64,000 nt of DNA, from the NCBI RefSeq assembly GCF_025370935.1, contig NC_133481.1, forward strand, positions 5,042,694-5,106,693, written 5' to 3'. Position numbers and translations under genes: made by a program. Below are positions 1 to 12,700 of this stretch, piece after piece (position 1 is the stretch's first letter; every line of letters starts with the position of its first letter). Source of the DNA: Choristoneura fumiferana. Lineage: Eukaryota > Arthropoda > Insecta > Lepidoptera > Tortricidae. Below the pieces are notes generated by a model. That model saw only the letters and a list, made by a program, of their open reading frames with translations. It had not been told where the DNA came from and did no database searches.

Positions 1-81
1 ACAATGGCCCACTAGAAGTCATCATGAACAGGACCGATGGCAACAGCGCAAAATGGCAGACATTATCAGTAGGCAATGGGC

Positions 82-388
82 GTTTTTCCATTAGCCAGCC
101 CGGCACCAAAAATGCATGCATGCAAAAATGTATTCCTCGCTTTTTCACTTACCAGCGCCGTCCCCGTCGCCGGGGTAGCAAGCTTCCCACTCGGTGCTGG
201 CCCGGCAAAACCGCATGTTTTGTATAATAATATGAATTGTGCTGAAGTCCGTGTCAGTAGTCAGTTCTGTACCACTCACTGAGCGTAAACCGGCATCGAC
301 ACCGGCGCAGTGGAAAAACGAAGACCCGGCGCCGGTTCCGGTGCACGACCGTGCCGGCCGGTGCCGGACCGGCTAATGGAAAAACAGC
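82..388. repeat. GC-rich inverted-repeat element (MITE-like)
   Basis: The left end (tttttccattagcc, then cggcacc) is mirrored at the right end (ggtgccgg, then ggctaatggaaaaa), giving imperfect terminal inverted repeats of about 27 bp. The interior is much richer in GC than the surrounding intron. A 'caatgg' just outside each end could be a target duplication. It lies in the intron before the first visible piwi exon. The superfamily is not recognised. Confidence 0.6.
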
Positions 389-621
389 CAATGGATCGTA
401 GCGAATGGCAATGTGTCGGTTCTTTCGACACACTATAGAAATCGTGTTGCATCATGGCTGGTGTTGTTTGCACATAATGCTGATTGCTGATTTTTACGTC
501 CATCGTTAGGTGTTTAGCTTAGCCAGACAGCACTGAACCAGAGACCATTGTGTGTACACTGATCATTCTGACGACGTGGCGCATGGTCGTGCAGACTAAG
601 TAATGTAACGTTTTTGTGCAG

Positions 622-3600
622 TTGGGCGGTGCGCCGTGGACGGTGGAGGTGCCGCTGCCGAAGCTGATGGTGATCGGGTACGACGTGTGCCACGACACGC
701 GCTCCAAGGAGAAGAGCTTTGGCGCGTTTGTGGCCACCATGGACCGCCAGATGACGCAGTACTACTCCATCGTCAATGCGCACACCTCGGGCGAGGAGCT
801 CTCCGCCCACATGAGCTTCAACATTGCCACCGCGCTCAAGAAGTATCGCGACCGGAACCGTGAGTCACTAACAATACTGGCGACAGAATGCGCATCCGTT
901 CCTTTTCACAGTCACAATTTAGGATATAACAAGCAGTTATGAATGTCGAAAAAAATCTACCACTGGTTCGGAAAAACCTCTGTTGAGAAGAATCCGGCAA
1001 GAAACTCAACGTGGTGTATTTTTTTTAAACAGATTTACAATATTATTAAATGCTATATATACATCACAAGTATTTAACAAAATTTCATTTTTAAATGGGG
1101 GGACCTTTTAGGGAAATTTCATATGACTTGTCCGTTGTTGGTATAAATCAAACTCAAATAAACTGGAAGTATGTAAAATGAAGATAACTCCCTATCAACT
1201 GAAATTAGTAAGCTATTTTTCCACCACTTACTGGCATACGATTGAGCTAAAATTTTATATAGATCTGTGAATTCGTTGACAATACAATAATCTGCTAGTG
1301 AAGTTCTGATGGTTTCGACTTGATATTTGGTATCCAAATATAGGGCAATTTCAGACTAGCGTTTTTTTCTGCGCGTAGACGCTCTTTTTTGGCATACGCG
1401 CGTAAGTTTGTAAACGCGCGCTACATTAAATCGAACACGCGTGTACGCGTCTGAAACGACATTTTCGCGCTTACACTTATACGAGCTCGATGAAACGAAA
1501 CCCTGTGCGCCTGTGCGCGCGTACAGTCACCAGCACGGAGCGTGCTAAAATATCTGACACGTAGAGTCGTATCAGATATTTATGCACGCTTGTTGTGTCA
1601 GATATTGGTGCTGGTGACTGTACACGCGCTTTCAAAAACGAGCTTATTCGTGCGTATAAAGCGCTAGTCTGAAACCGTGGGGCTGATGATAATGCAAGTG
1701 CAGTAAGCAAAATGATGCTTTAATTAAAAATAAATATTAACAAAAACTTATTGTGTTTGAAGGCGTAAGTGAAGTTTTTTTAAGTACATATTTTAACCGC
1801 TCTAAATGATCTAATGGAAACAAAGTACTTGACTCATTGCAAATGAGTATTGAATAAGAAGTGACGTATTTGCTAACTTTTCCATTTGTTCGTGAACAGA
1901 ATTCCTGCCGAGTCACATCTTCATCTACCGCGACGGCGTCGGTGACGGCCAGATCCCGTACGTGCATAGCCACGAGGTAAACATACTATCATAAAGTCTG
2001 CTGCAATTCAACACAGAAAATAATATAATATATAATATTTAATATTTCATATTTTGTACGGAATTGGAATTTGTTAAAATGAACTATTTGCTTAATACTT
2101 GGTTGCAAAGACCCTAGCCTTCCTTACAGCGGCACATCGAGCTGGCATAGAGTCGACTAACTTTTGTATGCGTTCATAAGGTCTGTTCGCCCACTGACTT
2201 TGCTTGAGAAAAAAAACCGCCTAGCTAGAGGAATTTCTGCATCTTACTCTGCGATCCAGCTCTTCCCACAAGTGCTCAATGGGATTTAGATCTGAATTTT
2301 GACTGGGCCATTCAAAAATCTTTACCTTTTTACACTTTAAGAACGCCTGGATATGTTTGGGGTCATTATCATGCTGCAAGGTGGCATATTTTCTTTGGCA
2401 TAAGGTATCATGATGTGTATTGAGTTTATTTTCGTACACAAATCGATCCTTTATCCCGTCAATTTAACGAGGGGGCTGACTCCGTGGCGAGAAAAGCATT
2501 CCCAAACCATCACATTGCCACCACCATGCTTGACGTGGGTACTTGGTATCTTACATCGTGTCGTTTAATGTGTGGACGTCCCACGTACTTGATGCCATCC
2601 GATGGCATTAAATTAAACTTACTCCGTCGCTCCATACATTTTTTGACCAATCAGTACTTGTCCACGACTTGTGACGAATTGCAAACGCTAATCTCGCTGT
2701 CTTATTCTCTCCCGAAATATCCGGCTTTTTAGACGGGAGTCGGCCATATAATCCTTGCTCTCTCAGGTGTCGTTTAACAGTGGAAACATGAATATCGTCT
2801 CTACTTTGAAAAAATCTCGTATCTCAAATCAATATGTCGCTCAGAAATTTTTTATTCTTTGAGATACGAGCTTTTTTAAGAGTAGTGACGATATATTTGT
2901 TGAAATTTTTATTTTAATTCGTCTTTGATCGCCTCTGCAGATTTTCGCGGATCTTCTGTGGAAAGTTTTTTGATTACCCGATCAGTTGAAGTCATTATCG
3001 ATGACGACCGCTTTTGGGCTCGTTAAGGACATTCTTTCGAGCCTCAAACAATTTATTTCAAACGCTAATAAGCTGTCAGGATACTCCAAAAGTTTCGTGA
3101 AACTTCAGCTTGCGACTTGCCCTTTTTGAGCGCACCCACAACAGCCTGTTTTATATCGTTTGAATATTCTTTGTATTTCGGCATGTTACAAGCAGTCTAC
3201 TGATATTTGTTCATGAAATATTTGGGAAGTGCATGCTTATTCTTAGTAAAAAATTAAAATAATATACTTGGTCAAAATATGTTTGAATACCTAAGTAAAA
3301 TGTAAAATTTTGGGGCTAGTTAAATATTATTAAAATTCGATCAATTCGAGGATGTCTTAAGCCATTCATTATTTTAGCAACAAATACGTAGGCATAATAA
3401 TATGATTAACATAATATAATATCGAAACTTTTGTTGGAGTCAAAATACTTTTGATCGCTACTGTACATATATATTCGTGCAAAATTACAGATTTCTAGCA
3501 TTGACAGTCCTTGAGCAAAGCCGCGAACGGACAGACAGACATGGCGAAACAAAAAGGGTTCCGTTTTTTTCTTTTGGCTACAGACCCCTAAAAATTGAAA

Positions 3601-6488
3601 AAAATGTGTGTTTGTTGATATGTAACTGGAAAACAATACTGACTAGATAGTTAACTTGTTGGTGATATTATAGGATAAACCAGTGACAACAGTTAAGAAC
3701 AAAACTTATGCTACCAATTAACAACTTTAAAAGTTAGCTGCTCTAGGTAAAATACTACTAGACTGACTTACAAGTGCCTAATGATCTTAAGTTAAAATAT
3801 TATTAGTCTGTAACAATCATTTCCTTTTTCTTATCAGGTCGAAGAGATAAAAAAGAAGTTGCATGAGATATACGGCGGCGACCAGATCAAGATGGCGTTC
3901 ATAATAGTGTCGAAGCGCATCAACACGCGCATCTTCGTGAACCGCGGACGCGGCGGCGAGAACCCGCGCCCCGGCACCGTCATCGACGACGTCGTCACGC
4001 TGCCTGAGAGGTCACTACAATTACACTAATAACCCCCTGTTTCACCGTTCATTGGTTAATTTTGTGACAGATATTTATTGTGATGCCGTCTCTGTTTGTT
4101 TTGTCCGAATAGATGGAGACGACGTCACATTTGTTTATCTGTCAAATAAAATTTATCAACGAGTGGTGAAACAGGCCCTTCATAATTATAAACGTGCAAG
4201 TTCGTAAATGTGTCTATGGTCGTTACTCTTTCTTGCTAAAGCTTCTGGACGAATTTGAATGTAATCCGGTATGCATCTGGATCCCCGGATTAACATAAAA
4301 ACTACTTTTTATCCCGATATTCCCAAATGATCGCGATTTGCATAACTAAAATCAAAAGAAAAATCTCACAACGGCTGTTTTTAAAAACTCACCTGCTCTG
4401 ATTATAGTTTTAGTATAAACGGATATAACCAAAGTTTGCATGGATTGTTCGCAGGTACGACTTCTTCCTAGTCTCTCAAAACGTGCGCGAGGGCACCATC
4501 GCGCCGACGTCCTATAACGTCATTGCAGACACGTCAGGGCTCACTCCAGACAGGGTAAGTTACAATCACAACTTCGCCACGCATTTGTGCAGTTTTATTC
4601 CTTCTTTGATGTTCACAGTGAACTGTCTCTTTTGCATAGGTTTACATACGAACTGATATTTAGAAGCAAAACATTTTTTCGATTGCTTTTGCCTAGGGTT
4701 CAAACCACCTTTCAAATGCGAAACCACCTATATTGTATTCCGATCCAATTTATGACAAGCGTAAACAAAGACGCCATTAACCCGACTATAGACATTTAGT
4801 GATGTGAAGTATATCGATTATTTATTAATTGAATAGATCAACGTATTTTTATCTATTTTATTATTTACAATACTTGATTTAATTCCAAAAACTGTTTATT
4901 CAATTAGAAAAACAATAACTATTTTTTAATTTTAAGGAAAGTAAATAAAAATCGCTTATTCATCCGCGCATTAATCGATTTTTAAAATGTCATATTTTCC
5001 ACCATCTACGCTGGTCTATGCTACTACAGATTATATACATGTTTTAATCAAGAAATAACGTGTAATTTTGACGAAATTTTTTTTGAAATGAAAAATAAAT
5101 TGAAAATACAAACTGAAATATAGATGCACAGTGATGGTCTTATTTTTCTGTTTTTTCTGTGCATCTATATTTCAGTTTGTATTTTCAATTTCGGTTTTAC
5201 GGGATGACCGTAAAAGTAAAAATTTGGAATTGAAATAAAAAATACAAAAACATTCCAAAAAACCAATTTTGAAAAATAAATATTGAAATCAAGTGAGTTT
5301 TGGTGAAAAAAGTGATTAGACATCTAGTTAAAAGACGCGAATTCTAGATAAATGTGTTATTGATTCGATCCAGTGGGTGTTTATACAAGAATTTTGATGA
5401 AATCGATTTGTTTATACTTTCAATAAATTGGATAGGCATAACATATATGAAATGTATTGTGCTTTGCAGTTTGAATTCCTAATTCACAAAACTGGGAAGA
5501 GGCTTTGGGTCCAGCTTTGGGGTGTAGCTAGAGAGAGTGATTTGCACAGCCATCGATTATCATAGATTGTTCTGAGCTAACCTTCCTCTAATAAAGATAT
5601 GCATTGAAACGTGGGTTGCGGGTTAGTTAACCGCTTTACTGTAAACCTCGGCCAAAGTAGGTAGGTGTCATGTACAAAACTCAACCCAAACCCAGGGTTA
5701 AGGCTCCGTTTTCACCTGAGATGTGTGAGAAATGTGTTTTTCATGAACTGATAGAAACGCTTCATTTCCTAGCCTCGCTCCGCTCAGCTACTACGAGGAT
5801 AGGTAAATGAACCGTTTCTATTGGTTCACGATATCATGAACCATGGTGATGAAGCTGTGGTGGCAGAGTGGTTTGACCTATGGCCTCTCAAGCCGAGGAT
5901 CGTGGGTTCAAACCTCGGCTCGCACCTCTGAGTTTTTCGAAATTCATATGCGGAATTACATTTGAAATTTACCACGAGCTTTACGGTGAAGGAAAACATC
6001 GTGAGGAAACCTGCACAAACCTGCGAAGCAATTCAATGGTGTGTGTGAAACACCCAATCCGCACTGGGCTCGCGTGGGAACTACTGCCCAAGTCCTCTCA
6101 TTTGAGGGGAGGCCTGTGCCCTGCAGTGGGACGTATATAGGCTGGGATGATGAGGATGATCATGAAGACACATTCCTCGCAACACATCCTCGCACATCTT
6201 TGGTGAAAACGCAGCCAGCCTAACGATTTAGTTTTCAACCCTGAAACGTGCAAGCGGCCCTAAGACACTGGAATAAGAGTAGTCTGTCTTCTGAAAATTA
6301 GTTAATGTCCTCGTCTGTTCCAGATGCAACTGCTGACGTACAAGCTGACGCACATGTACTTCAACAACTCGTCGGCGGTGCGCGTGCCCTCCGTGTGCCA
6401 GTACGCGCACAAGCTGGCCTTCCTCGCCGCCAACAGTCTGCACAGCCAGCCGCATTACTCGCTCAGTGAAACTCTCTACTTTTTGTAG
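622..6488 (+). CDS. piwi: PIWI-clade Argonaute (Siwi/Aub-like), last five coding exons
   Basis: The protein is a piRNA-guided RNA slicer of the germline, acting in transposon silencing. Exons are 622-859, 1900-1976, 3838-4010, 4455-4554 and 6324-6488 (TAG stop). All have AG/GT borders and compatible phases, and join into about 250 residues of PIWI domain. Visible landmarks in order are VIGYDVCHD (first catalytic Asp), SGEEL (likely region of the glutamate finger), FIYRDGVGDGQ (second catalytic Asp), NPRPGTVIDDVVTLPER, REGTIAPTSYNV and QYAHKLAFL (catalytic His), ending in ETLYFL. The D-E-D-H set is therefore intact and slicer activity is expected. The N-terminal, PAZ and MID regions lie before the window. 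Exons are clearly richer in GC than introns. The sequence resembles Piwi/Aub/Siwi rather than Ago3; choosing among paralogues would need the missing N-terminus. An aataaa at 7054-7059 is a possible but weak poly(A) signal. Confidence 0.95.
915..1100 (-). mobile_element. 3' end of a LINE, 5'-truncated copy
   Basis: This stretch matches the 3' untranslated end of the LINE at 47795-51101 almost base for base (compare 940-1090 with 47850-48010, including ccggcaagaaactcaacg and acatcacaagtatttaaca). It has the same minus orientation and no coding part remains. It sits in a piwi intron. Confidence 0.8.
1349..1674. repeat. Foldback element with 15-bp terminal inverted repeats
   Basis: It begins tttcagactagcg and ends cgctagtctgaaa. 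Inside is a second inverted pair, gtacagtcaccagca near 1525 and tgctggtgactgtac near 1609, which flanks a core with repeated 'gtgtcagatatt' words. A degenerate relative of that core lies at 43155-43270. No coding capacity is seen. Confidence 0.75.
2221..3184 (-). pseudogene. Tc1-type transposase pseudogene
   Basis: Read on the minus strand, an ATG at 3184 opens with MPKYKEYSNDIKQAVV and GKSQAEVSRNF, the helix-turn-helix start of Tc1 transposases. The open piece at 2221-2439 gives QHDNDPKH and WPSQNSDLNPIEHLW, which hold the second Asp and final acidic residue of the DDE/D triad. Between them the frame is broken several times and interrupted by a hairpin insertion, so the gene is dead. The length (about 960 bp) fits the family's usual 340 aa. 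Terminal inverted repeats could not be fixed. It lies in a piwi intron. Confidence 0.85.
2792..2894. repeat. Hairpin inside the Tc1 pseudogene
   Basis: Two arms of about 37 bp (around tctcgtatctcaaa and tttgagatacgag) face each other across a loop of about 28 bp, within the region that should encode the transposase core. It looks like an insertion of a very small foldback element or a local inverted duplication. Confidence 0.7.
3465..3595 (-). repeat. Fragment of the 'ggttccg' inverted-repeat family
   Basis: The words ttctagcattgacagtcc, gagcaaagccgcg, cagacagacatggcg and agggttccg match the right arm of the near-complete element at 28918-29715. Only one arm is present. Confidence 0.75.
4033..4179. 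repeat. Palindromic MITE, diverged copy
   Basis: It starts cccctgtttcacc and ends ggtgaaacaggcc, with gtgatgccgtctct facing agacgacgtcac inside. It is the most diverged of three copies; the others are at 15680-15820 and 59918-60059. Confidence 0.8.
5110..5265. mobile_element. SINE 3' tail with inverted duplication
   Basis: The 3' tail of the SINE seen whole at 23637-23835 (ctgtgcatctatatttcag, tttgtattttc, tttacgggatgac) is present on the + strand. Its first 40 bases are also repeated head-to-head just upstream in inverted form. The tRNA-like head is absent. Confidence 0.65.
5853..6156 (+). mobile_element. tRNA-derived SINE, family A
   Basis: A pol III A-box-like start (ggtggcagagtggtttgacc) and a B-box (gtgggttcaaacctcg) are followed by a unique body and a gatgatgaggatgat tail. 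A second copy at 16477-16784 shares the full length. It lies in the last piwi intron. Confidence 0.85.
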
Positions 6489-7170
6489 ACGATAACACAA
6501 TAGGGTGCTCCAAGAAATTTATGTTTCACTTTCTCCGCAATGCGCTCTTTATTCGATTAGACTTCTTTCTTCATAATTTGACTATTTTTATAAATTGACA
6601 AAAACCAGACGTGTTCCTGCAAATAGTTAATATTTTTGATGTTGAACGAGCCGCGATAGATTGTGCTAGTGATAATTTCAAAAAGTGATCGTACGTATTT
6701 GACAACTTAAAACTATTTTCCTTGTAAATCCGAGTGACCTCTGAATGAACCTTAGCTAGCATAATTTTGATATAGTTATTATTAGCCAAACAAGATAAGA
6801 CTTTGTGGAGCAAAAAAAAAACTTGGATCACCCTAGTAGACAGCCAACCCACCAAAACCCACAATTCAGACGAGCTAAATATTGACGACAATCTCCAGTT
6901 GTAACGCGGGACATCGATCACATTAACCAAACTTACCACTGACCGTCCAATTCCGTAACTCGGTGTTTTGTCTTTTATAGCACTATTCTTTTGGCGTTTT
7001 TCAACCCATACATGGAACATAACTGTAATCAGAATAATGATTATTATTTAAAAAATAAAATGCGATAACATAAAGACCGGTAAGCGTTATATCTAATTTA
7101 TGATTTTTGATCTGTCAGCAAACTATAAGATGGCGGTGGCATGAGTTGGTTAACGTGATCATAAACGTGT

Positions 7171-7303
7171 AAAGCCGAGTTTAGACTTGCAAGAAAAATC
7201 CTGCAATTACATTGCGAGACCGTAAAGCTATCGAGTTTGTAGTGGTCAATCAAGTGCCGCAATGTAATGCAACGATTTTTCTTGCAAGTCTAAACTCGGC
7301 TTT
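7171..7303. repeat. Short palindromic MITE
   Basis: Arms of about 30 bp begin aaagccgagtttagacttgc and end gcaagtctaaactcggcttt, with no coding content. It sits just past the piwi gene. Confidence 0.85.
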
Positions 7304-7309
7304 AGAGAT

Positions 7310-9600
7310 AGTGAACCTTTAGCTTGTCTTGAAAGGTTTAAACGTATAGTTAGGGAATGAAAGGATGGAATGGATGGCTTCCTGCTCATGAAACAGTTAG
7401 TAGCTCGCAAGGCTGTATAGGCAGACGAGCAATACGTAAGGGCCCGTAAGTGCAAGGAAAGCGGTTTATGTACAGCCTGTAATTGACCTTTGAGCAAACT
7501 GCAATGTGCGACCTGATAATTCGTGCTCTTAGTCAAATTACATGGGAGTAATTATCAGGTTGTGCAATATTTAGGTATGGTATATTCCGGCGACAATACG
7601 TGGACATTCATACATTCGGTGCCCTACCAGGTATCTACTTTACTGCAATTTGTATAAAAAAGTGGAATCAAGTTAAAAAACCTACTCACCGTACATTAAC
7701 CGCACCCAATGCAAGGATACCCGTAATATGCGCTACTCCGCTTGTACGATATAAAGCCCCGTGTCTAGAACTTTCTCTCTCATGGAGTTCAGTAGCTACT
7801 TCATAGACTGGGACTTTCCTATCTTTCCCCAACTATTCGAAAATCTGTTTTTAATGTGTTCTTAGGAATATACAATCTGTATTTTCTATTTTGAATGGAA
7901 GAGCTAATTAATCTAAAGCTTTCGATTTAAGGTCATATTATGAACGTGTTGAGTATGTTGTGTGGAGGTGTCCATGTCCTACTTGATTGAGATCGTTATT
8001 ATACCGTCTTCTATCATTCCTGTTAATTTTTCAGTTTAGTTTATTAAGAACCTATAAGCGTTTGTTAATTATAAATATTCAGGATTTCAGCGTATTACCT
8101 GGATACAATGTTGTATCCGTCTATAATAAATGTTTTAACAGTGATCATTACATGTCAATATTTATAAATGTAATCACTAGTCAGTTTCTGACCTCCGCTA
8201 GAATGGCATTTGCTTTGCGTGGATCACACGCGCGATCTGATTTTTTTTTACGTTGTAAGTTAGTTTTTAAGTCTACCATGGTAAAATGAATGAATGGAAA
8301 GTTCGCACCGGTCTTACCGACGATATACTTTATAAGATGTTTTTTTTTTGTAATTAATGCCATTATAGCTGTGATAATGCTTAGAACAAGGTAGCTAGTG
8401 TTATGAAACTACCATGAGCGCGTGAACTCGCCATCTTTGTTTCTGGGTCGTTTGAAACCCAATTAAAATTGGAGAAGTATGCTGCCTAAGATGTTTCGAG
8501 GCTCATAAAAGAAAGTTAAAGAGTTAATCTATTTTTCGAGAGATTTCTAACTTTTATTGTAGTACTAGTATAAGTGTTGACGTTAGTTGAAGGTTTATGT
8601 TAAGACGTGCCTCCATACCGAGCCAATGTTTAAATGATAGTCATGCTTGTCTCAAAGTCCCAGTAAAATCGTGCTTTTATACAAACTTGCTGCTAAATTT
8701 GTGTTGCCAAATTTCAATTCAATCAGATCGTTTGTTAAATGAGGATGAGAAAGGTTTGTGTATCTACGAGTTTACTGAGGGCTTAGAGATTACGACCTAA
8801 GAAACACTATTTTTTAGTCTTATATACTTTCCTTCATTTGATATTTTCTTAAAAGCGCTTTTTATGCTAAAATCTGTCGCAAATGGACCATGGCTTCCAT
8901 AAGTTTGCTCTAATTTGAATCGGGTAACACCAGAAGTCATTTAAATTTTATACAATAAATAAACGTAAAATTATCTTAGAAGGAAAAATTACTTCGGGTT
9001 TCTGTATTAGCAGATTAACTTCTAAGTTTTGATTTTGTTATTTTCTTACAAATAAATATTACTTTGTAAAAAAAAAAATGTTTTTTTTATTAATAAATCC
9101 CTCGATTCCGATGTCATTAATGAGTCCGTTTCGCTCGCGGTGTAAATTGGGCCTCACTTAAACAAATGGGTAAATTTCTACAAGCTTTTATTTTACTTAC
9201 AAGAATAATCGGTCATTTATTTTATAAGTAGGTCAACTAAATATATTCCTCTGCCACCTTGCTATCATGACTGTTTGTCATTCGTTGAGCATTATTGTCA
9301 AAACCAAGTAAAATTATTTACTGTGATAAAGTTCTATGGTGGCCCAGGAATTAAATTGGTCCTTTATAAATACATTTCGTCACCAGCAGTGAACTCGTTA
9401 ATTTGGGAACATTTTTTTTTTTCAAGAATGGCTTAATTTATTTATACAGTATAGGCAAGGAATAATTGCGAGGTTATTAGAACGAAATCTCATAATACAT
9501 GGATTGGTGTTTTTTTTTATGAGATAAATTACCTCCCGAATAAAGAAAAGGGCGTCGAAGAAAACTTTACAAATCGCAACAATGAGTCCAGGTACAAAGC
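7310..9600. other. Intergenic stretch with no recognised gene
   Basis: This AT-rich DNA between piwi and the CCDC170-like gene holds only short unconvincing open frames. There is a small inverted repeat at 7510-7562 (cctgataatt / aattatcagg). No element family was recognised. Confidence 0.5.
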
Positions 9601-9636
9601 GACTGAAAAATCGATTTCCATGTTTACATGACTACA

Positions 9637-9649
9637 ACTTCATGGCAAC
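9637..9649 (+). promoter_or_regulatory. Candidate X-box (RFX site)
   Basis: The sequence acttca-t-ggcaac matches the second X-box half-site (RRNRAC) fully and the first (RYYNYY) at five of six positions. It lies about 67 bp upstream of the CCDC170-like start codon, a distance typical for RFX sites in ciliary genes. The function is inferred and such a short match can arise by chance. Confidence 0.4.
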
Positions 9650-9715
9650 CAGAGAGGTTTCATCGGTGCTAAACAAAACTGAAAGTGCAGCCGAAGAGGC
9701 AGTGTAAATAAAATA

Positions 9716-12700
9716 ATGGAAGACGAAAAAGGAAAAGACGACGCGGAAGACTGGAAGATATATGAGGCATTGTGCAGTAAAACTCCATCCGAAGTAAGTA
9801 ACGAGCCTGCTTCGAAATCAAATCATTAATTTGTTATTTATTATAGCCCTATACCGCCTATACCAGGAAGTGCAAAATTCCAACTTCGTATCTTGCCTTG
9901 CAGTCCCGCTGACGCTTATCTTCTAATATATTAAATTCTCTGGTGAAAATGTTAGTGACCAAACTCCTTCGAAACGGCTTGACCGATTTTTATGAAATTT
10001 TTGTGTATATTCGGTGTCTGAGCCGTTCTACGCGGACGGAGTCGCGGGCAATAGCTAGTAGGTAAACGGTTTGACCGATGCTTATGATTTTTTTTATTGT
10101 GAGAGGAAGCCAAACGAGCAAGCGGGTCATTTGATGCGCAATGAACACCACTGCCTGTGAGAACCAACTACTCAAGGAGTCATTGGTCCGTTGCCGGCAG
10201 AAAGTATACTTAAGCCCTTTTCATGTGTATATTCGGTAGGTCTGAGAATAGGACGTAAAGTCGTATACTATTTTTCTACGCGGTCGGAGTCGCGGGCAAC
10301 AGCTAGTATTATATAATGAGAGAGGGACGCGATACGAACTTCGATTTTCAAATTTCGTAGTAGCCCCCCCAGATTTACTACTATAGCGCTATACACTGAA
10401 AACTTAAAATCCTGGCATTCCTTAGTAGACCCTGAAAGTACTGAAACGTACTCGTATTATTTGTGTCGACAATCGGTTCTATTGTCAAGGACGTCATAGC
10501 GCGTGTTCAAATGTAGTTCAGTTTCAGTGCCTGGTCCGTGTCAATAGCAATATACGCGGTGTATATATGGCTTAGAACAAGTATTCCAATAGGATTGGCA
10601 TTAGCATACGTACCAGAGTAGACGTAGAACACGTTTTGTAATGTCTATATATGTTGTGGACCAAGTGATAAATCGGTAATTTTTCATAATGCCCGGGCAT
10701 TATGAAAAATGACCAATATGATAGCAATTTGATAAAAACTATTAAATACACTGAAATGTGGTTAGAGAACCTGACTACGAAGCTTGAGGTCCCGAGTTCG
10801 ATTTCCTTATCGGAGCAGATATTTGTATGAAAAATACGAATGTTTGTTCTCGGGTCTTGGGTGATTAATATGTATTTAAGTATGTATATATCTATATTTA
10901 TCCGTTGCTTAGTACCCATAACACAAGCTTTGCTAAGCTTACTTTGGGACTAGGTCAATTGGTGTGAATTGTCCTGTGATATTTATTATTATTATTATTA
11001 TAATTAGAATTAAATTAAAAAATAATAATAAAAATAATTAAGAGTAACTCAAAACATGAAAAAAAAGTTTAAATTACAATGTCAAATTTAAAAAACTTTT
11101 TTACCGAGTGATATACGACACTACTAGGTCTACTTTTAATCTCCCCCTATAGGTACATACCTACATAGATTACAATATACCTACAGATGTTGTGGACCAA
11201 GCGTTAAATCGGTCATTTTTTATAATGCCCCCGGGCATTATTATTCCGTCATTTAAGGAATTAGAAGGGGTCAAGGAATTAAATACATCTTCATTTTGGT
11301 GTCCTTTTCTCAAACAGCAAATGTCAAAAAAGCATTATTATCATTTAACATTAATTAAAGGGGTTAACAATCGGAACGAGAGATAAGTCAAACAGTGGTG
11401 TATACATCATTATCATTTTTAAGTGTCCTAAATGTTGTCATCATAAATCATCTTTTGTGTTCGTCGTTCAAGGAAATGTCAAAAAAGTCAGTTTCATTTC
11501 GATTAGGTCACTATAGAGTAACATATACAAAAAAGGGCATATTCAAGGAAAAAATATGTTAAAAAAAATCAGAATAGTTCAGAGAGCCCGCGCTCAGCCA
11601 TACTGATGTGATCTCCGGAATCTTTGGAACATTAAAATTAAAGAACATATTTACTATTATTCTGTCATACGATATATACGCATTGTAATAAAATCAATTT
11701 TTTACGTCTAACCGTTATTGAGATAGAGGGCAGAGAGCCCGCAGCGCTCAGCCATACTGACTGATGCAAGGTCAACCGTGAATCTCAGTGAATAAAACCT
11801 TGTATACAGTTTTAAGTCATTGAAATATCATTAGCAATAAAGTCATCCCTCCTTTAAGTAACTATTTTCTGTCATATTTACATACGTACATACGAACATT
11901 GCAAGTTAAATAAAAAATCAATTTTTTACGTCTAACCGTTATTGAGATAGAGGGCAGAGAGCCCGCAGCGCTCAGCCATACTGACTGATGCAAGGTCAAC
12001 CGTGAATCTCAGTGAATAAAACCTTGTATACAGTTTTAAGTCATTGAAATATCATTAGCAATAAAGTCATCCATCCTTTAAGTAAGTATTTTCTGTCATA
12101 TTTACATAAGTACATACGAACATTGCAAGTTAAATAAAAAATCAAATAATAATGATATTTCAATTACTTAAAACTGTATACAAGGTTTTATTCACTGAGA
12201 TTCACGGTTGACCTTGTATCAGTCAGTATGGCTGAGCGCTGCGGGCTCTCTGCCCTCTATCTCAATAACGGTTGGACGTACGAAATTTTTTAACGCAATA
12301 TTTGTTCCAAGTTTTATGCTCTACAATTTTGTAATAAATGTTAACATCACTGGAGCTATAGAAACCGAGATAATCGCGAAAAACTGACTTATTTGACCTT
12401 GAATAACTTACGACGCGGACACGAGATTAAGTGTGACTTTTGAGACAACATTTAGGACACCAAAATGAAGCTGTATACGAATTTCCAGCTTATTATCTCT
12501 CATTCAGAAGTGAATCTCCTTATATGACTGCATTATAATTTATAAATGTGAAAGTTTGAATGTTTGATAAGTACTCGATCACACAAAAATGGATGAAGGG
12601 ATTTATATATTTAACCTGGATTAACACATAGGATATAATATTACTTTCGATCCTTAGTTCTGTAGGTCCGTAGTTAAATGGCGTTAGTTCCTGTCAGATA

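Noticed and set aside
6571..7020. 149-codon open frame on the minus strand after piwi
   Set aside because: No recognised domain, AT-rich composition, and it overlaps the likely 3' untranslated region of piwi on the other strand.
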